Assembly (NCBI GenBank): GCA_034770075.1 | Contig: CM068388.1 | Coordinates: 70,046,889-70,110,888 of the forward strand | Source: Aralia elata | Taxonomy: Eukaryota > Streptophyta > Magnoliopsida > Apiales > Araliaceae | Direction: 5' to 3' | Length of the DNA stretch: 64,000 bases | Part shown: one piece after another, positions 1 to 11,203 of the stretch | Layout of the letters: the number at the start of each line of letters is the position of its first letter | How positions within the stretch are numbered: the first letter of the stretch is position 1 | Position numbers and translations under genes: made by a program | Notes under the pieces: generated by a model | The model's input: only the letters and a program-made list of their open reading frames with translations | Told to the model about the DNA's origin: nothing | Database searches by the model: none

Positions 1-1199
1 ATAGTCAGGCCAGCAATAGCAGCGAACGCCTTTGAAATAAAACCGGGCACCATTCAGATGGTGAAAAATTCGGTACAGTTTGGGGGTGCAGCTACAGAAG
101 ATCCTAATGAGTATCTCTTGAGCTTTATTGAAGTATGCGATACATTCAGGTATAACGGAGTGACGGAGGATGCTATTAGACTGAGACTATTTCCATTCTC
201 CTTAAGTGATAAAGCGAGAAGCTGGCTCCATTCTTTACCTTCAGGGTCAATTACTACATGGGAGGACCTAGCACAGAAATTCTTAGCCAAGTTTTTTCCA
301 ATGGCTAGGACTGCGAAAATGAGGACAACAATCTCTCAGTTCGAGCAACATCAGGGCGAATCGTTATATGAGGCTTGGGAGAGATACAAAGAGATGCTAA
401 GGAAGTGTCCGCACCATGGTATGCTAGATTGGATGGTGCTCAACACATTTTATAGTGGATTGGGATGTCAGTCAAGGTCGATTGTAGATGCAGCTGCATG
501 TGGTGCAATTTCGTCAAAGAGTTATGAAGAAGCCTATGACTTTATTGAGACGATGGCAGCGAATGATTTTCAAAATCCCACAACTAGGATGCCACAACCC
601 AGAGTTGCAGGTGTGTTGGAAGTAGATTCTATTACGGCATTGTCAGCTCAAATGGCAGCGATGGCAAAGAAAATTGACGCTTTGGCTGAAAGCAAGGTTA
701 AGCAAGTGGCGTTTGTGTGTGAGTTATGTGCGGATCACACCCAATAGAAGAATGTGCTATCAATACAGAGTCGGTTCAATACGTAAGCAACTATCAAAAG
801 CCACTGAATCAAGTTCAGAACTCCTACCATCCCAACAACAGAAACCATCCTAATTTCAGTTGGAGTAATCAGCAAAGTGCTCAACAACACCAACCACCAC
901 AACAACAATATCAAGCACACCAATCTCATCAACCGTTTGCACCAAGACCACCCTTTCCACCGGGATTCTCTCAACAATAGCATCACACTCCAGCTGCACC
1001 TCAGCAAGAAAAGAAATCAGAAATGGAGGAGATGATGATGAAGTACATGGCAAACACAGAGGTAATGATCAAAAGCCAAGCAGTGGCTATTAAGAATCTA
1101 GAAACTCAAATGGGGCAAATGGCGAGCATGCTTAGTAACAGGAACCTTGAGGTCAGGCAAATCCAAGAAGAGAAGGGAAGGAACAATGTCAGGCAATTA
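1..1199 (+). pseudogene. gag: gag of Athila-like element (5' truncated by window, frameshifted)
   Basis: Capsid-like protein that would build the particle around the element RNA. The N-terminal half (58-747) has the retrotransposon gag core with W-E-D-L-A-Q-K-F and the FYSGL motif. The reading frame is open upstream of the first ATG at 58, so the true start is outside the window. Around 725-740 the frame shifts just where a CxxC-type zinc knuckle begins (CELC), and the rest (SHPIEEC) continues in another frame at 726-980. A Gln/Pro/His-rich stretch follows, then a TAG at 978 and a coiled, Met-rich tail at 1023-1205. A further frame change is needed to enter the next ORF near 1200. Not functional as it stands. 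Confidence 0.85.
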
Positions 1200-3811
1200 C
1201 GTTGAGGTCTGGGAAACAGTGTACAGAAAATCCACTAGGCGCGCCTACACCGTCTCATATTGGGGAGGCCGCACAGTCGTGCGAGGAAGAGATTGTGTCT
1301 GATGAAAAAGAAAACAAGGAAGGTTCTGAGTTACAGCAGGAAGAGGACAACAAGGCAAGTTCAGTTGAGAAGCCCGTAAGTACAACACCACCAGTTCACC
1401 CTCGGGTTCCGTATCCTCAGAGATTGAATAAGCAGAGGGAAGATAAACAGTTCAGTAAGTTTTTGGAGGTATTTAAAAAGCTGCAAATTAATATACCTTT
1501 CGCGGAGGCATTGGAACAAATGCCGAGTTATGCAAAGTTTATGAAGGGTATATTGTCAAGAAAGAGGAGATTAGAAGAGTTTGAGACAGTGGCCTTGATA
1601 GAGGAATGCAGTGCAGTGCTTCAGCGCAAATTACCACCAAAGCTGAGGGATCCGGGCAGTTTTACAATACCATGCACGATCGGAAAGATGAGCTTCAGTA
1701 AATGCCTGTGTGATCTTGGGGCGAGCATAAATTTGATGCCGTTGTCAGTATTTAACCAGTTGGGGTTGCCGGATCCAAAGCCGACAAACATTTCGCTGCA
1801 GCTAGCTGACAGATCCATCACGTATCCACGGGGAATAGTTGAAGATGTATTGATAAAAGTGGATAAATTCATCTTTCCGGCTGATTTCGTCATTTTGGAT
1901 TATGAAGAAGATAAGAGTATACCAATCATTCTGGGGAGACCATTCTTAGCCACAGGAAGGACCTTAATTGACGTTCAGAAAGGGGAACTCACTATGCGTG
2001 TTCATGATCAGGAGGTTACCTTTAACGTTTTTAAGGCAATGAAGTTCCCAATGGATGAAGAGGAATGCTTCAGAGTTGATTTGGTGGATCAGATTTTAAA
2101 TGAGAAAGTTCCAAGTCTGGTAAAGTATGAACCATTGAGAAGTGTTATTGCTGAAAATTCAGAATTGGAAGATGAAGAATTTGAAGAACTGGTGAAATTT
2201 CTAGATACTACTCCAAAGTTTCGAAAGTTCCAAACTCCTGTTGAGCCGTTGAAGAAAGTTGGAGAAACATCAAAAAAATTGAAGCCATCTCTTGAGACAC
2301 CTCCAGAACTTGATTTAAAACCACTTCCGGATCATTTAAGGTACGCATTTTTAAATAAAGATTCAAAGCTACCTGTAATTATTTCTTCTGCTCTAACATC
2401 TTTTCAGGAAGAAAAACTGCTACGAGTCCTTAGAGAGTACAAGTCGGCTATTGGATGGACTATAGCAGACATAAAAGGGATCAACCCTTCTTTTTGCATG
2501 CATAAGATCCTGTTAGAAGATGGTAGTAAGCCGTCAGTGGAGCAACAAAGAAGACTTAATCTGATAATGAAAGAAGTGGTCAAGAAAGAAGTTCTGAAAT
2601 GGCTGGATGCAGGCATAATATACCCAATTTCAGATAGTGCATGGGTAAGTCCAGTGCAATGTGTACCGAAAAAGGGTGGTATGACTGTGGTGACAAATCA
2701 GAACAATGAGTTGATTCCAACACGAACAGTGACGGGGTGGAGAGTCTGTATGGATTACCGCAGGCTTAACAAAGCTACGAGGAAAGATCACTTCCCACTG
2801 CCATTCATCGATCAAATGTTGGATAGACTAGCAGGTCACGAGTATTATTGCCTTCTGGATGGTTATTCAGGCTACAATCAGATCATGATAGCTCCAGATG
2901 ACCAGGAAAAGACGACCTTCACATGTCCATACGACACTTTTGCTTTCCGAAGGATGTCTTTCGGATTATGCAACGCTCCAGCCACCTTTCAGAGATGCAT
3001 GATGGCCATTTTTTCGGATATGGTGGAGCAGAATGTGGAGGTATTCATGGTTGACTTCTCGGTGTTTGGGGATTCATTTGATTTATGCCTTGAGAATTTG
3101 GTAATGGTGTTGAGAAGATGTGTCGAAACTAATTTAGTACTAAACTGGGAAAAGTGCCATTTTATGGTACAAGAAGGTATTATTTTGGGACACAAAGTTG
3201 CAAAGAAGGGACTTGAGGTGGATAGGGCTAAGCTGGAGACTATCGAGAACTTGCCACCACCTACTTCAGTAAAGGGTGTTCGTAGTTTTCTTGGACATGC
3301 AGGCTTCTACCGCAGATTCATCAAGGACTTCTCCAAGATAACTAAACCACTATGTAGTTTATTGGAGAAGGATGCCCAGTTTAATTTTGATGAGGCTTGC
3401 GTGTCAGCTTTTGAGCATTTGAAGGAACGGTTAACTTCAACACCAATTATTACTGCACCGGTTTGGGATTTGCCACTTGAGATAATGTGCGACGCCAGTG
3501 ATTATGCTGTGGGGGCTGTTCTGGGACAACGACAAGAGAAGGTTTTTCATGTGATCTATTATGCCAGCAAAACCCTTACAGATGCGCAATTAAACTACAC
3601 CACCACGGAGAAAGAGTTATTGGCAGTGGTGTATGCCTTTGACAAATTTAGAGCATATCTGATTGGTACAAAGGTGATAGTTTACACGGATCATGCGACA
3701 ATTCGACACTTAGTGGCAAAGAAGGATGTCAAACCGCAGTTGATCAGATGGATCTTACTATTGCAGGAATTTGATTTGGAGATCAAGGACAGAAAGGGCA
3801 CGGAAAACTAA
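1199..3811 (+). pseudogene. pol: pol part 1: protease, reverse transcriptase and RNase H (Athila-like)
   Basis: One open frame of about 869 codons. Acidic linker first, then aspartic protease with DLGAS at residues 171-175 (DNA 1712), RT from about residue 480 (WVSPVQCVPKKGG) to 700, and RNase H starting at CDASDYAVG (residue 763). The RT active site normally reads YxDD or FMDD; here it is FMVD at residues 615-618 (DNA 3044-3055), so one of the two metal-binding aspartates is a valine. The ORF ends with TAA at 3809-3811 directly before VADHLSRL, which in relatives is continuous with it, so the stop separates integrase from the polyprotein. The length of the open frame suggests fairly recent activity, but the copy is catalytically dead. 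Confidence 0.9.
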
Positions 3812-5209
3812 GTGGCGGACCACTTATCTCGACTCGAGGATCCGGAAAGGCAAGCAAACGATAAAGTCTTAATTAATGAATCCTTTCCAGATGAGCAATT
3901 GTTTGTGGTGAAAGGGGAAGTGCCATGGTTTGCAGACTACGCGAACTATTTGGTAAGTAAGTTGATACCTTCTGACTTGGTGGGTCATCAAAAGAAAAAA
4001 TTTCTGCATGATGTCAAATGGTATATATGGGATGAGCCTTATCTGTTTAAACAGTGTGCCGATCAAATGATAAGAAGGTGTATCCCGTATAGCGAGACCG
4101 AAGGAATTCTGCAGGATTGTCACTCTTCTTTATATGGGGGCCACTATGGTGGAGAACGAACAACGGCCAGAGTGCTACAAGCAGGATTCTACTGGCCGTC
4201 AATCTTCAAGGATGCGTACGGTTTTGTTCAGAGATGTGATAGATGTCAGAGAGTTGGAAATATATCGAAAAGAAATGAAATGCCATTGAATACAATCCTC
4301 GAAGTAGAACTTTTCGATGTGTGGGGGATTGATTTCATGGGCCCTTTTGTTTCTTCTTGCGGGAATCTATACATCTTGCTCGCAGTGGATTATGTGTCGA
4401 AGTGGGTAGAAGTGGCAGCTCTTCCAACAAATGACGCCAAAGTAGTCCTCCGGTTTTTACAGAAGAGTATTTTTACAAGGTTTGGGACTCCGAGGGCCAT
4501 CATTAGTGATGAAGGCAGTCATTTCTGCAACCGACAGTTTACAGCGTTGTTGGCTAAGTATGGGGTGAACCATCGCATTGCTACAGCATATCACCCGCAA
4601 ACGAATGGCCAGGCAGAAGTATCAAATCGAGAAATCAAAAGAATTCTGGAAAAAGTGGTGAATCCCACTCGAAAGGATTGGTCTTTGAAGCTTGATGATG
4701 CTGTTTGGGCATATCGGACTGTGTACAAGACTCCGTTGGGCATGTCACCTTTTCAGCTCGTCTACGGAAAAGCATGTCACCTTCCTATAGAGCTAGAGCA
4801 TAAGGCATATTGGGCGATTCAGAAGCTCAATTTTGATTTGAAAGTAGCAGGGGAGAAACGCCTACTCCAACTCAACGAGTTGGATGAATTCCGACTTCAG
4901 GCGTATGAAAATTCTAAGCTGTACAAGGAGAAGGTGAAGAAATGGCATGATCGCAAGATTATTGAGAGAACGTTCGAGCCGGGACAGAGAGTTTTGCTCT
5001 TCAATTCCCGACTTAAACTTTTTCCCGGGAAGCTAAAATCAAGATGGTCAGGGCCATTTACAGTGAAGACGGTCTTCCCGCATGGTGCCATAGAAGTGTT
5101 CGATAAGTTCCCGGACAAGCCGTTTAAAGTGAATGGACAGCGGCTGAAGCATTACTTTGGAGGCGACGTCAATCGACAGAAGACCGCCTTGATCCTCTCC
5201 ACGACATGA
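3812..5209 (+). pseudogene. int: pol part 2: integrase (Athila-like)
   Basis: Inserts the element DNA into the chromosome. Open for about 465 codons in the frame of the preceding ORF, separated from it only by the TAA at 3809-3811; there is no ATG at 3812. Zinc-binding HHCC region: H-S-S-L-Y-G-G-H near residues 104-111 and CDRC at 142-145. Catalytic residues look intact: D in GIDFMGP (residue 174), D in ISDEGSHF (233), E in NGQAEVSN (269), which gives the D,D35E spacing. The C-terminal part has the basic SRLKLFPGKLKSRW stretch typical of plant Ty3 integrases. It could only be made by readthrough of the stop. Confidence 0.88.
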
Positions 5210-5552
5210 TCAGAGCAGAGATAGTCAAGCTAATTGACTGTAAACAAGCGCTTGATGGGAGGCACCCCATCATCTCTATTTCTCCCTTTTATTTAATTCT
5301 GGTCACACGTTTCTATTTTCTTTTCCCCCCTATTTAATTCTATAGTCATGCAATAACGGACAATGTTGAGTTAGGAGTTTATGGCATTCATTTTTGAGGA
5401 CACCATCATGCACATATTATCTATAGTTCAACTTTGACATTTGAATTCTTTTATCTAATTTGTTAATGCCATTTGTGCAGGAAGTAAGTGCATTTCATGT
5501 GTTGCTTGTCCTTAGATGTTGTAGAGAAAAAAAATGACTTGCTGGGCTCAGG

Positions 5553-5815
5553 ACACCAGCGCAGTCGGCGCTCAAAAACACAGCACTCAGAGCTGTCAGC
5601 GCTGAAGTCCCTGGATATCAGAGCCGTCGCCGCTGAACCAAGAGGAAATGAGCGTCGCCGGCGCTGAAGATCAAAAGTTGCATGATATCTAGGCCGAGCG
5701 CCGCCGGCGCTGGGGAAGGCTTAAACGAGCGCCGCCGGCTCTGAACCCCCTGCATGCGAGTGCCGCCGGCTCTGAACAAGCCCAAATCGAGCGCCGTCGG
5801 CGCTGGGAACAAAAA
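5553..5815. repeat. GC-rich imperfect palindrome array in Athila spacer
   Basis: Seven or so copies of a short GC-rich palindromic string, variants of GAGCGCCGCCGGCGCTG and GAGCCGTCGCCGCTGA, spaced about 25-45 bases, in otherwise AT-rich sequence. Each can fold on itself. Similar but not identical blocks occur in copia C (25811-25935) and in LTR H (52975-53150). Confidence 0.8.
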
Positions 5816-6099
5816 GTCGGCAGTTTGTGCAGTTTTAAAAACCGAAACGAGGGTTTATTCCTTTCACATTCCAACCGTTCCCTCTCCACACTCACAAGTT
5901 CCTCTCATCTCCTAAGCTACCATTGACATCCAAACACAACATCAACCACACCCCATCCGATTCAAGCACAGAGGCAACAATCCTTCATCTCCTTGTACTC
6001 CGATTGAAGAACAAACACACTCCTACATCACACCATTGACATCAATAAGCAAAATTGGGCGAATTTCTTTACCACAGTCAGTTAGGGCTTCTCTATTTC

Positions 6100-6420
6100 A
6101 AGTAAGTGTGCAAAGATTATCCATTAGATTACTTGGAATTGCTTGGTATGGTATGGGCCATGAGATTAGTGTAGAGAATTGAATTTTCTTGCTATATATA
6201 ACCAATTTGAGCTTTTGTTGGCTAAATTGGGTTTGGGTTGTGGAATTTTTCTGTTATTTTGAATTGGAGAAGCATTGTGGACTGATTAGATAACAAATTT
6301 GGAGGAAATCAAGTTTGGGGGAAGGTTTATCAAGTTTGTCTTTCATGGGTGCATACCAACTATTTGAGAAATTGTCTGAGTGAACTTGTTCAATATTTGG
6401 GGTTACTTCTGTTACATCAG
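6100..6420 (+). other. possible intron ahead of env-like ORF
   Basis: CAA|GTAAGTG at the left and TTACTTCTGTTACATCAG at the right match plant donor and acceptor consensus, and the intervening sequence is T-rich as plant introns are. An alternative acceptor (TTTCAACATAG) lies at about 6444-6453. Sequence-only inference; no transcript evidence. Confidence 0.35.
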
Positions 6421-6450
6421 TGATTGGGTGTGTTCTTATATACTTTCAAC

Positions 6451-7605
6451 ATAGCTTCTAAGCGTCACCGAGGTGCCGAGTCAAGTTCCAAATCATCTCA
6501 CACCTTTGATAGGAAGCGCTTTATTAGTGTGGAAGCGGCGGATAAGTTTAAAACATGGGATAATCGCACATTCATTACAGAAAGGGGACTCGTGCCGGAC
6601 TCAGACAATGACGGAGAATTGGCACTAATGATTGATGAAAGGAGTTGGCTGAATTTCACGGCGCAGTCGGGGTTGGCAATTACGCTGATTGTAAAGGAGT
6701 TCTACGCTAATTTTCAAGAGGGACAACTCAGCGCAGTGCAAGTGAGAGGCCAACAGATTTCTGTTCTGAGCAAGGACATCAATGCTTATTTTCACTTGCC
6801 TAATTTCAGTGGGGCCACTCATCAATATGCCGAATATGTGCGGAATAGACCCGATTATGAGCGGATCATTGCTGAATTGTGCAAGCCAGGAACAAAGTGG
6901 GATATAAAAGATCGAGGTGTTATGACATTCCCCAAATCCGAGCTGAGTCAGTATGGCAAAGCATGGCATGCTTTTCTTTGTGCACGCTTGATGCCCACTA
7001 GCCACTTCAGCCATGTCACCAAGGAAAGAGCAGTACTCCTCTACAGTATAGTCTCCGGAATGCAAATTGATGTGGGGGTAGTGATCGAGGGGTCTATTAA
7101 GAGATATATCCGAGGTGGTGCTATAACTGGCGGATTCCCACACCCTATGTTGATTACGACTCTTTGTTACAATGCCGGGGTGAGATGGGCTGAAAATTCG
7201 GCAGTGATCCAACCTTGGCCAGTCATTGATCACGCGCTTATAGTTCGTTACAAGGGTTGGACAGGCGCAACTGAACATCCCAGAGGCCTCGGATACCTTG
7301 TGCCACAGCAAAGCGAGGCAGGCCCATCCACATCTTCCAGTCAGTTCGATAAGCAAATTCGAAGGTTGCAGAAACAGATTAAGGCGAACCACTCTGAGCT
7401 TTTGCAAGATAACTCTCGCCTAGCTGAGCGTCAAGATAACATCAGTCAGAACAACAACCAATTTCAAGCGGCATTGGCAGCCGCGTTCAACCAGCTCAAC
7501 CCCAGTGCAGGACCATTTCACTTTCCTGAGCCTCTTCCACTGTCAGTGTTTCCACCCGAGGAGTCAGTCGAGGAGGCCGACGACGAGGAAAGCGATGACG
7601 AGTGA
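6451..7605 (+). CDS. env-like (additional) ORF of Athila-like element
   Basis: About 384 uninterrupted codons ending at the TGA at 7603-7605. Begins S-K-R-H-R-G and carries the 'putative plant transposon protein' domain, including VKEFYAN at about residues 80-86 and the V-R-G-Q-Q-I segment after it. A coiled coil follows (FDKQIRRLQKQIKANHSELL, 7345-7404), then a Gln/Asn stretch and a very acidic tail (EEADDEESDDE). I see no convincing signal peptide or membrane segment, so 'env' is only a positional label. The likely start is an ATG turned into ATA at 6451; the open frame extends back to 6424 without ATG. Unlike gag and pol it has no internal stop. Function unknown in the family. Confidence 0.75.
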   Translation: MASKRHRGAESSSKSSHTFDRKRFISVEAADKFKTWDNRTFITERGLVPDSDNDGELALMIDERSWLNFTAQSGLAITLIVKEFYANFQEGQLSAVQVRGQQISVLSKDINAYFHLPNFSGATHQYAEYVRNRPDYERIIAELCKPGTKWDIKDRGVMTFPKSELSQYGKAWHAFLCARLMPTSHFSHVTKERAVLLYSIVSGMQIDVGVVIEGSIKRYIRGGAITGGFPHPMLITTLCYNAGVRWAENSAVIQPWPVIDHALIVRYKGWTGATEHPRGLGYLVPQQSEAGPSTSSSQFDKQIRRLQKQIKANHSELLQDNSRLAERQDNISQNNNQFQAALAAAFNQLNPSAGPFHFPEPLPLSVFPPEESVEEADDEESDDE

Positions 7606-8756
7606 TCGTCATTCGATAGGGGAGTCCTCTGTTTCTAATTGTTTAAATCTTTTTCAATGAGGACATTGACTTACTAAGTTTGGGGGTGGACTTGCTAGTT
7701 GCATAGTAATTCATTAGTGCATATAGTTGCATAGTAGTATAATTTTGCATAGTAATTCATTTTTGCATAATTTTGCATAGTAATTCATTTTTGCATATAG
7801 ATGTAAGTATATTTAGGTCGCATATCATTTGATCATTTGCATAACATGTGCATAATAATTGAGTAATGACTTTGCTATTGTTGATTTTGGCCAATGAGGA
7901 GAATGGTGAGCTTATGTGATACTCGGATAGAAATAACAATGAGTGGGAATTATGTTAACGCAAAAGTTGATTTTGTCATGCTTAAAACTTGATTTGAGAT
8001 TATATGCACTTATCCACTTCTTATGGTTGGTTATGATCTTGGACAACATCTATATGGGTGCTCGCTTCGTTAAAATTCTTGGAAACTTTGTCACATTGTT
8101 AAGCATATCTGTGAAAAGAACGTTAGACGATCACTTAAGTTGAGGGACTCTTGTATCTTAAACACACAACACATAAAAAAAAGAGAAAAAGAAATAAATG
8201 AAAAGCAAAATGAAAAAAAAAAGAGGCATAGTAATGCAAAGTAGATGTATGTGGTGAGTCGAGATGGAGCGTAAAACGCACTCGCTCATGGACACATACT
8301 ACGGGCGAGATGGAGCGTAAAACGCACTCGTTCGGATGAAAGTGCTATGGTTAGAAAATTATTGTGTATAGTTTGAGTATTCTTGAGTTCCTTAGTTTAA
8401 GTGTGGTCTGTGGATAATTGAATTGGGTATGTTTGATAATGTGGAAAAGTTGAATTGAAAGTTATCGATAAGCGGTTGGCTATATGAATTTGTCCAGATT
8501 GTGAGTGACTATGAGAGAGTGGTGCACACACACACAAGGGTTGAGAGCATGTATGATTCTAACGTTTGCGTGGAAATACAACCATGATTTTGTGTTGATT
8601 TCTATTTGAGTGTTTTGATATATTTCTGAGGCTTGAGAATGGACAATGGTTAGTGCGTTACTTGATGCATATAGTTAGGTTGATTTAGGCTGCATGTTTA
8701 GTTTCAATTTTTGTTTTTGATTGAGGACAAGCAAGAGTTTAAGTTTGGGGGTATCT
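7606..8756 (+). other. 3' untranslated region of Athila-like element with purine tracts
   Basis: No convincing gene. Contains repeats of TTGCATAGTAATTCATT (about 7697-7802) and a poly-A rich stretch (8170-8222). Two 25-bp identical copies of a block built around GAGCGTAAAACGC lie at 8260-8284 and 8306-8330. AAGTTTGGGGGT occurs at about 7677 and again at 8741. The second sits directly before the LTR start and is the better polypurine tract for plus-strand priming. Confidence 0.6.
8739..8756 (+). promoter_or_regulatory. polypurine tract of Athila-like element
   Basis: TTAAGTTTGGGGGTATCT lies immediately upstream of the LTR start TGATGAGTGAG. It matches the G-run polypurine tracts of plant Ty3 elements. 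Confidence 0.65.
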
Positions 8757-8990
8757 TGATGAGTGAGTTTTATACTTGCGAATCAGTTATCTTTTACCTT
8801 AATTCTTGGTTGTTTAAGAGTATTTCTAGTTCATTTATATTCATTTTATGTTATTTTGCATGTGGCAGCAACGGAAGGGCAAAACATGGAAAATAACATA
8901 AAATGAATATAAATGAACTAGAAATACTCTTAAACAACCAAGAATTAAGGTAAAAGATAACTGATTCGCAAGTATAAAACTCACTCATCA
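8757..8990. repeat. perfect 101-bp inverted repeat at the Athila LTR start
   Basis: Left arm 8757-8857 begins TGATGAGTGAG, the LTR start shared with the solo LTR at 41381-43152. After a 32-bp loop (8858-8889) the right arm 8890-8990 is its exact reverse complement, ending CTCACTCATCA. I compared the arms base by base and saw no mismatch. The unit starts TG and ends CA like an LTR but is only 234 bp, and the rest of the LTR is missing. No matching 5-bp flanks (tatct left, ctaag right). Confidence 0.95.
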
Positions 8991-10356
8991 CTAAGCTTTG
9001 TAGAGATTGAGTAGGATAGATAATATCTAATCTCTTAAATAAGGATAGGAAGAATTAGTTTAGAAAAATATAAGATTCAGTTGTAGTAAAAATAAACTCA
9101 ATCCCAAATATTTTAGAGATAAGGTAGTTAGAGATAAAAGATAGGATAAGAGTTTTTGTTGGAGAAATTAACTCTAACTAAATATCCCAAGGATTATGGA
9201 AGATAGGATTATAACATTTAAAATATACTTTCCATATATCTTATATTAGATTTTTATAATACATAAAAATCATTAAAATGCATTTTATGTTTATCTTTAA
9301 AAAAATTTGCAAAAACCAAATCATGTACCATACCCCTAATCCATGCAGTATAGTCCAAAACAGTCAGTGATGACTGGTTTAGTTCAGGACTTATGATTTC
9401 ATGCAAAAATGATTTTGAGCCTTGAAAATGATAATTAAAGTCAGACCCTTACATGTTATCCTAAAAGATCAAATTCTTAATTTTAATGAATCTTCAAGTC
9501 TCCATATCTTGAATTTTGTCTTCCATTCATTTCTTGACATTTGTATCCTCTTGAAGCTTGAACTTTTTCTTAAAGCGTTTCACTTTAAATTACTATAATC
9601 ACCTGTTAAGACATATTAGTTCATACATATTTATGACATCATCAAAATCAATTAAGGAGAAATTTTAATAAGTCAACAAAAACTGCCATTCCTTCCTCCC
9701 GCTTTATAAGATAAATAGATAAATAGATACACCTACATAATTATAAAATTTCTTGCACTTGACTCCACATGATTAGGAACATAAGTACGCCCACATCGGC
9801 TTCTGGTGTCATATAGATAGCGGTCCATATGCATAGGCGGAGTAAATATGCCCACATTCTATTGGGCCTTTGAGCAATTCCATGGTCTTGTTATACTTTA
9901 TCTATATTATAAAACGGCTTTATGGAGCCGTTGACATGTAATTGTGTCGCATTATTTCTTTTTCACTTTTATCCATACAATTTTAATTATATTATTATTT
10001 TATCTTTTTTATGTTAATTTTTTTTATTTTTCTATTTAATAATCTAAATTTTATAAATTTCTTATTTTATCTCATATAATTTATACACAACGTGTGAGCT
10101 ACAAGTGCTGGTGATTAATATAGTATATATGATTGTGAATATGAATTTTGGGTGACATTTCTCAATTCATTTTTCTTTACAAGAATATGAAATTGATGAA
10201 TTAATCGTCCATTTTCACACTAACGTGTGGCGAGTAGTATAGAAAAATGGGGATCCTTAGTATAATGTACTGCTTGTTGCAAAACACTTTACTTGCTTTT
10301 CACTCTCATTAAATCTTTAATGAAATTTTCAACAACGAAACCCTATACGAAATATT
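8991..10356. other. AT-rich intergenic sequence, no gene seen
   Basis: No coding signal. Contains simple ATAAATAGATAAATAGAT at 9712-9730 and a Helitron-like 5' terminus at 9901. A possible hairpin, CACACTAACGTGTG, lies at about 10217-10230. Probably old repeat debris or flanking chromosome. Confidence 0.5.
9901..9940 (+). mobile_element. candidate Helitron 5' terminus
   Basis: TCTATATTATAAAACGG preceded by A resembles the TC start of plant non-autonomous Helitrons. Hairpins CACAACGTGTG (about 10087) and CACACTAACGTGTG (about 10217) lie downstream, but I cannot find a clean CTRR end, so the element boundaries are not settled. Confidence 0.25.
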
Positions 10357-10555
10357 TGTAACAGAATTGTACGATCCATCACACATTAATTTATCATCAA
10401 TACAATGCACACCTTTGTATACTGACTCAATAAGCATGTTGGATCACCTCTTTACCCAAAAAGTTAATCTATTAGGTTGAGACTCCAATATATTTATTAA
10501 CCCATCTATACTCTTAAATTTATCCGATGTGGAATTCATGTGAAACATTCCAACA
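10357..10555 (-). repeat. TRIM 3' LTR (left copy)
   Basis: Starts TGTAACAG and ends ATTCCAACA on the plus strand. Matches 11005-11203 along its length with scattered substitutions. Confidence 0.75.
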
Positions 10556-10819
10556 ATCTTCACCTTTCACTTGAATACCCATAACAAGTATTATATTAGA
10601 GTAGTCACAATTGAGAACACCTTATTTTAGTCCTTCAAGAGCATTGCTCGACTTTAATACTACTTCACCATGCTAGAGGCAAATGTGGGACTAAAACCTT
10701 GCTCCTTGTGAACCCTTCACCTTGAGCAGCTTCCCAAAGCTATCCTGAGCCCGCTCCATTCAATTTAAATCATATTTCACTGCGTAGTGGCAAACACAGA
10801 GTGATCCCTTGTGCTTCAC

Positions 10820-10949
10820 CTGACTCAACTCTATTTGCTCCATTGTGCGGACTAGGTAACACGCTGCCTGCGAATGTGCTCCATCTGACTCAACTCTATT
10901 TGCTCCATTACGCGGACTGGGTAACACGCTGCCTGCGAATGTGCTCCAT
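10820..10949. repeat. 65-bp tandem duplication inside the TRIM
   Basis: Two adjacent 65-bp units (10820-10884 and 10885-10949), beginning CTGACTCAACTC and ending GTGCTCCAT, nearly identical. Confidence 0.9.
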
Positions 10950-11004
10950 CTTGCAATACTAACCTGATACTTGTGCCCATCAAACCATAGGTTTTGGTAC
11001 CATT

Positions 11005-11203
11005 TGTAGCGGAATTGTACGATCCATCCCACATCAGTTCATCATCAATGTAGCGTACACCTATATAGACTGGCCCAATAAGCATGTTGGATCACTTCTT
11101 TACCCAAAAGATTAGCCTATTAGGTTGAGGCTCTACCATACTTATTAACCCATCTACAGTCTTGAATTTATCCGATGTGGAATTCATGTGAAATATCCTA
11201 ATA
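11005..11203 (-). repeat. TRIM 5' LTR (right copy)
   Basis: Starts TGTAGCGG and ends ATCCTAATA on the plus strand; on the minus strand the first bases TGTT have decayed to TATT. Confidence 0.75.

Larger units (their letters stand above)
5210..6420 (+). other. spacer between pol and env-like ORF
   Basis: No ORF of note. It holds the GC-rich palindromic block (5553-5815) and a C/A-rich leader (about 5875-6060). A consensus-like splice donor, CAAGTAAGTG, lies at about 6099-6108, with pyrimidine-rich acceptor candidates near 6420 and 6453. Long spacers here are normal in Athila elements. A spliced env-like mRNA is an inference from the donor and acceptor strings only. Confidence 0.5.
1..8990 (+). 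mobile_element. Athila-like Ty3/gypsy retrotransposon, 5' end outside window
   Basis: Order seen: gag, PR-RT-RNase H, integrase, long spacer, env-like ORF, purine-rich tracts and an LTR start. The DLGASINLMP protease motif, the integrase type and a separate 3' ORF with a putative plant transposon protein domain fit the Athila lineage. The 5' LTR and gag start lie left of position 1. The element is decayed: frameshifts in gag, a stop between RNase H and integrase, a lost RT aspartate and a lost start codon in the env-like ORF. The 3' LTR is represented only by its first 133 bases, followed by an inverted copy of the first 101. Family is established knowledge; exact boundaries are inferred. Confidence 0.9.
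10357..11203 (-). mobile_element. TRIM (terminal-repeat retrotransposon in miniature)
   Basis: Two 199-bp direct repeats, 10357-10555 and 11005-11203, flank a 449-bp interior with no coding capacity. Read on the minus strand the LTR runs from TGTTGGAATGTTTCAC to CTGTTACA. The interior ends with a purine tract (GTGAAAGGTGAAGAT) just before the left LTR and starts with AATGGTACCAAAACC, a weak tRNA-Met-type primer site, just after the right LTR. The repeats differ at a number of positions, so it is not young. Flanks atatt and attgg do not match. A separate TTGGTATTAGAGC lies just right of it and leaves some doubt about orientation. Confidence 0.75.

Noticed and set aside
54..290. Minus-strand ORF over gag
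   Set aside because: It is the shadow of a gag reading frame with family motifs on the plus strand; the same holds for the long minus ORF at 6625-7407 over the env-like ORF.
8711..8896. Small plus-strand ORF across the palindrome
   Set aside because: Runs from untranslated sequence into an LTR and through the loop of the inverted repeat; no domain.
8991..10356. Host gene in the AT-rich gap
   Set aside because: No open frame with codon bias, splice pattern or domain.
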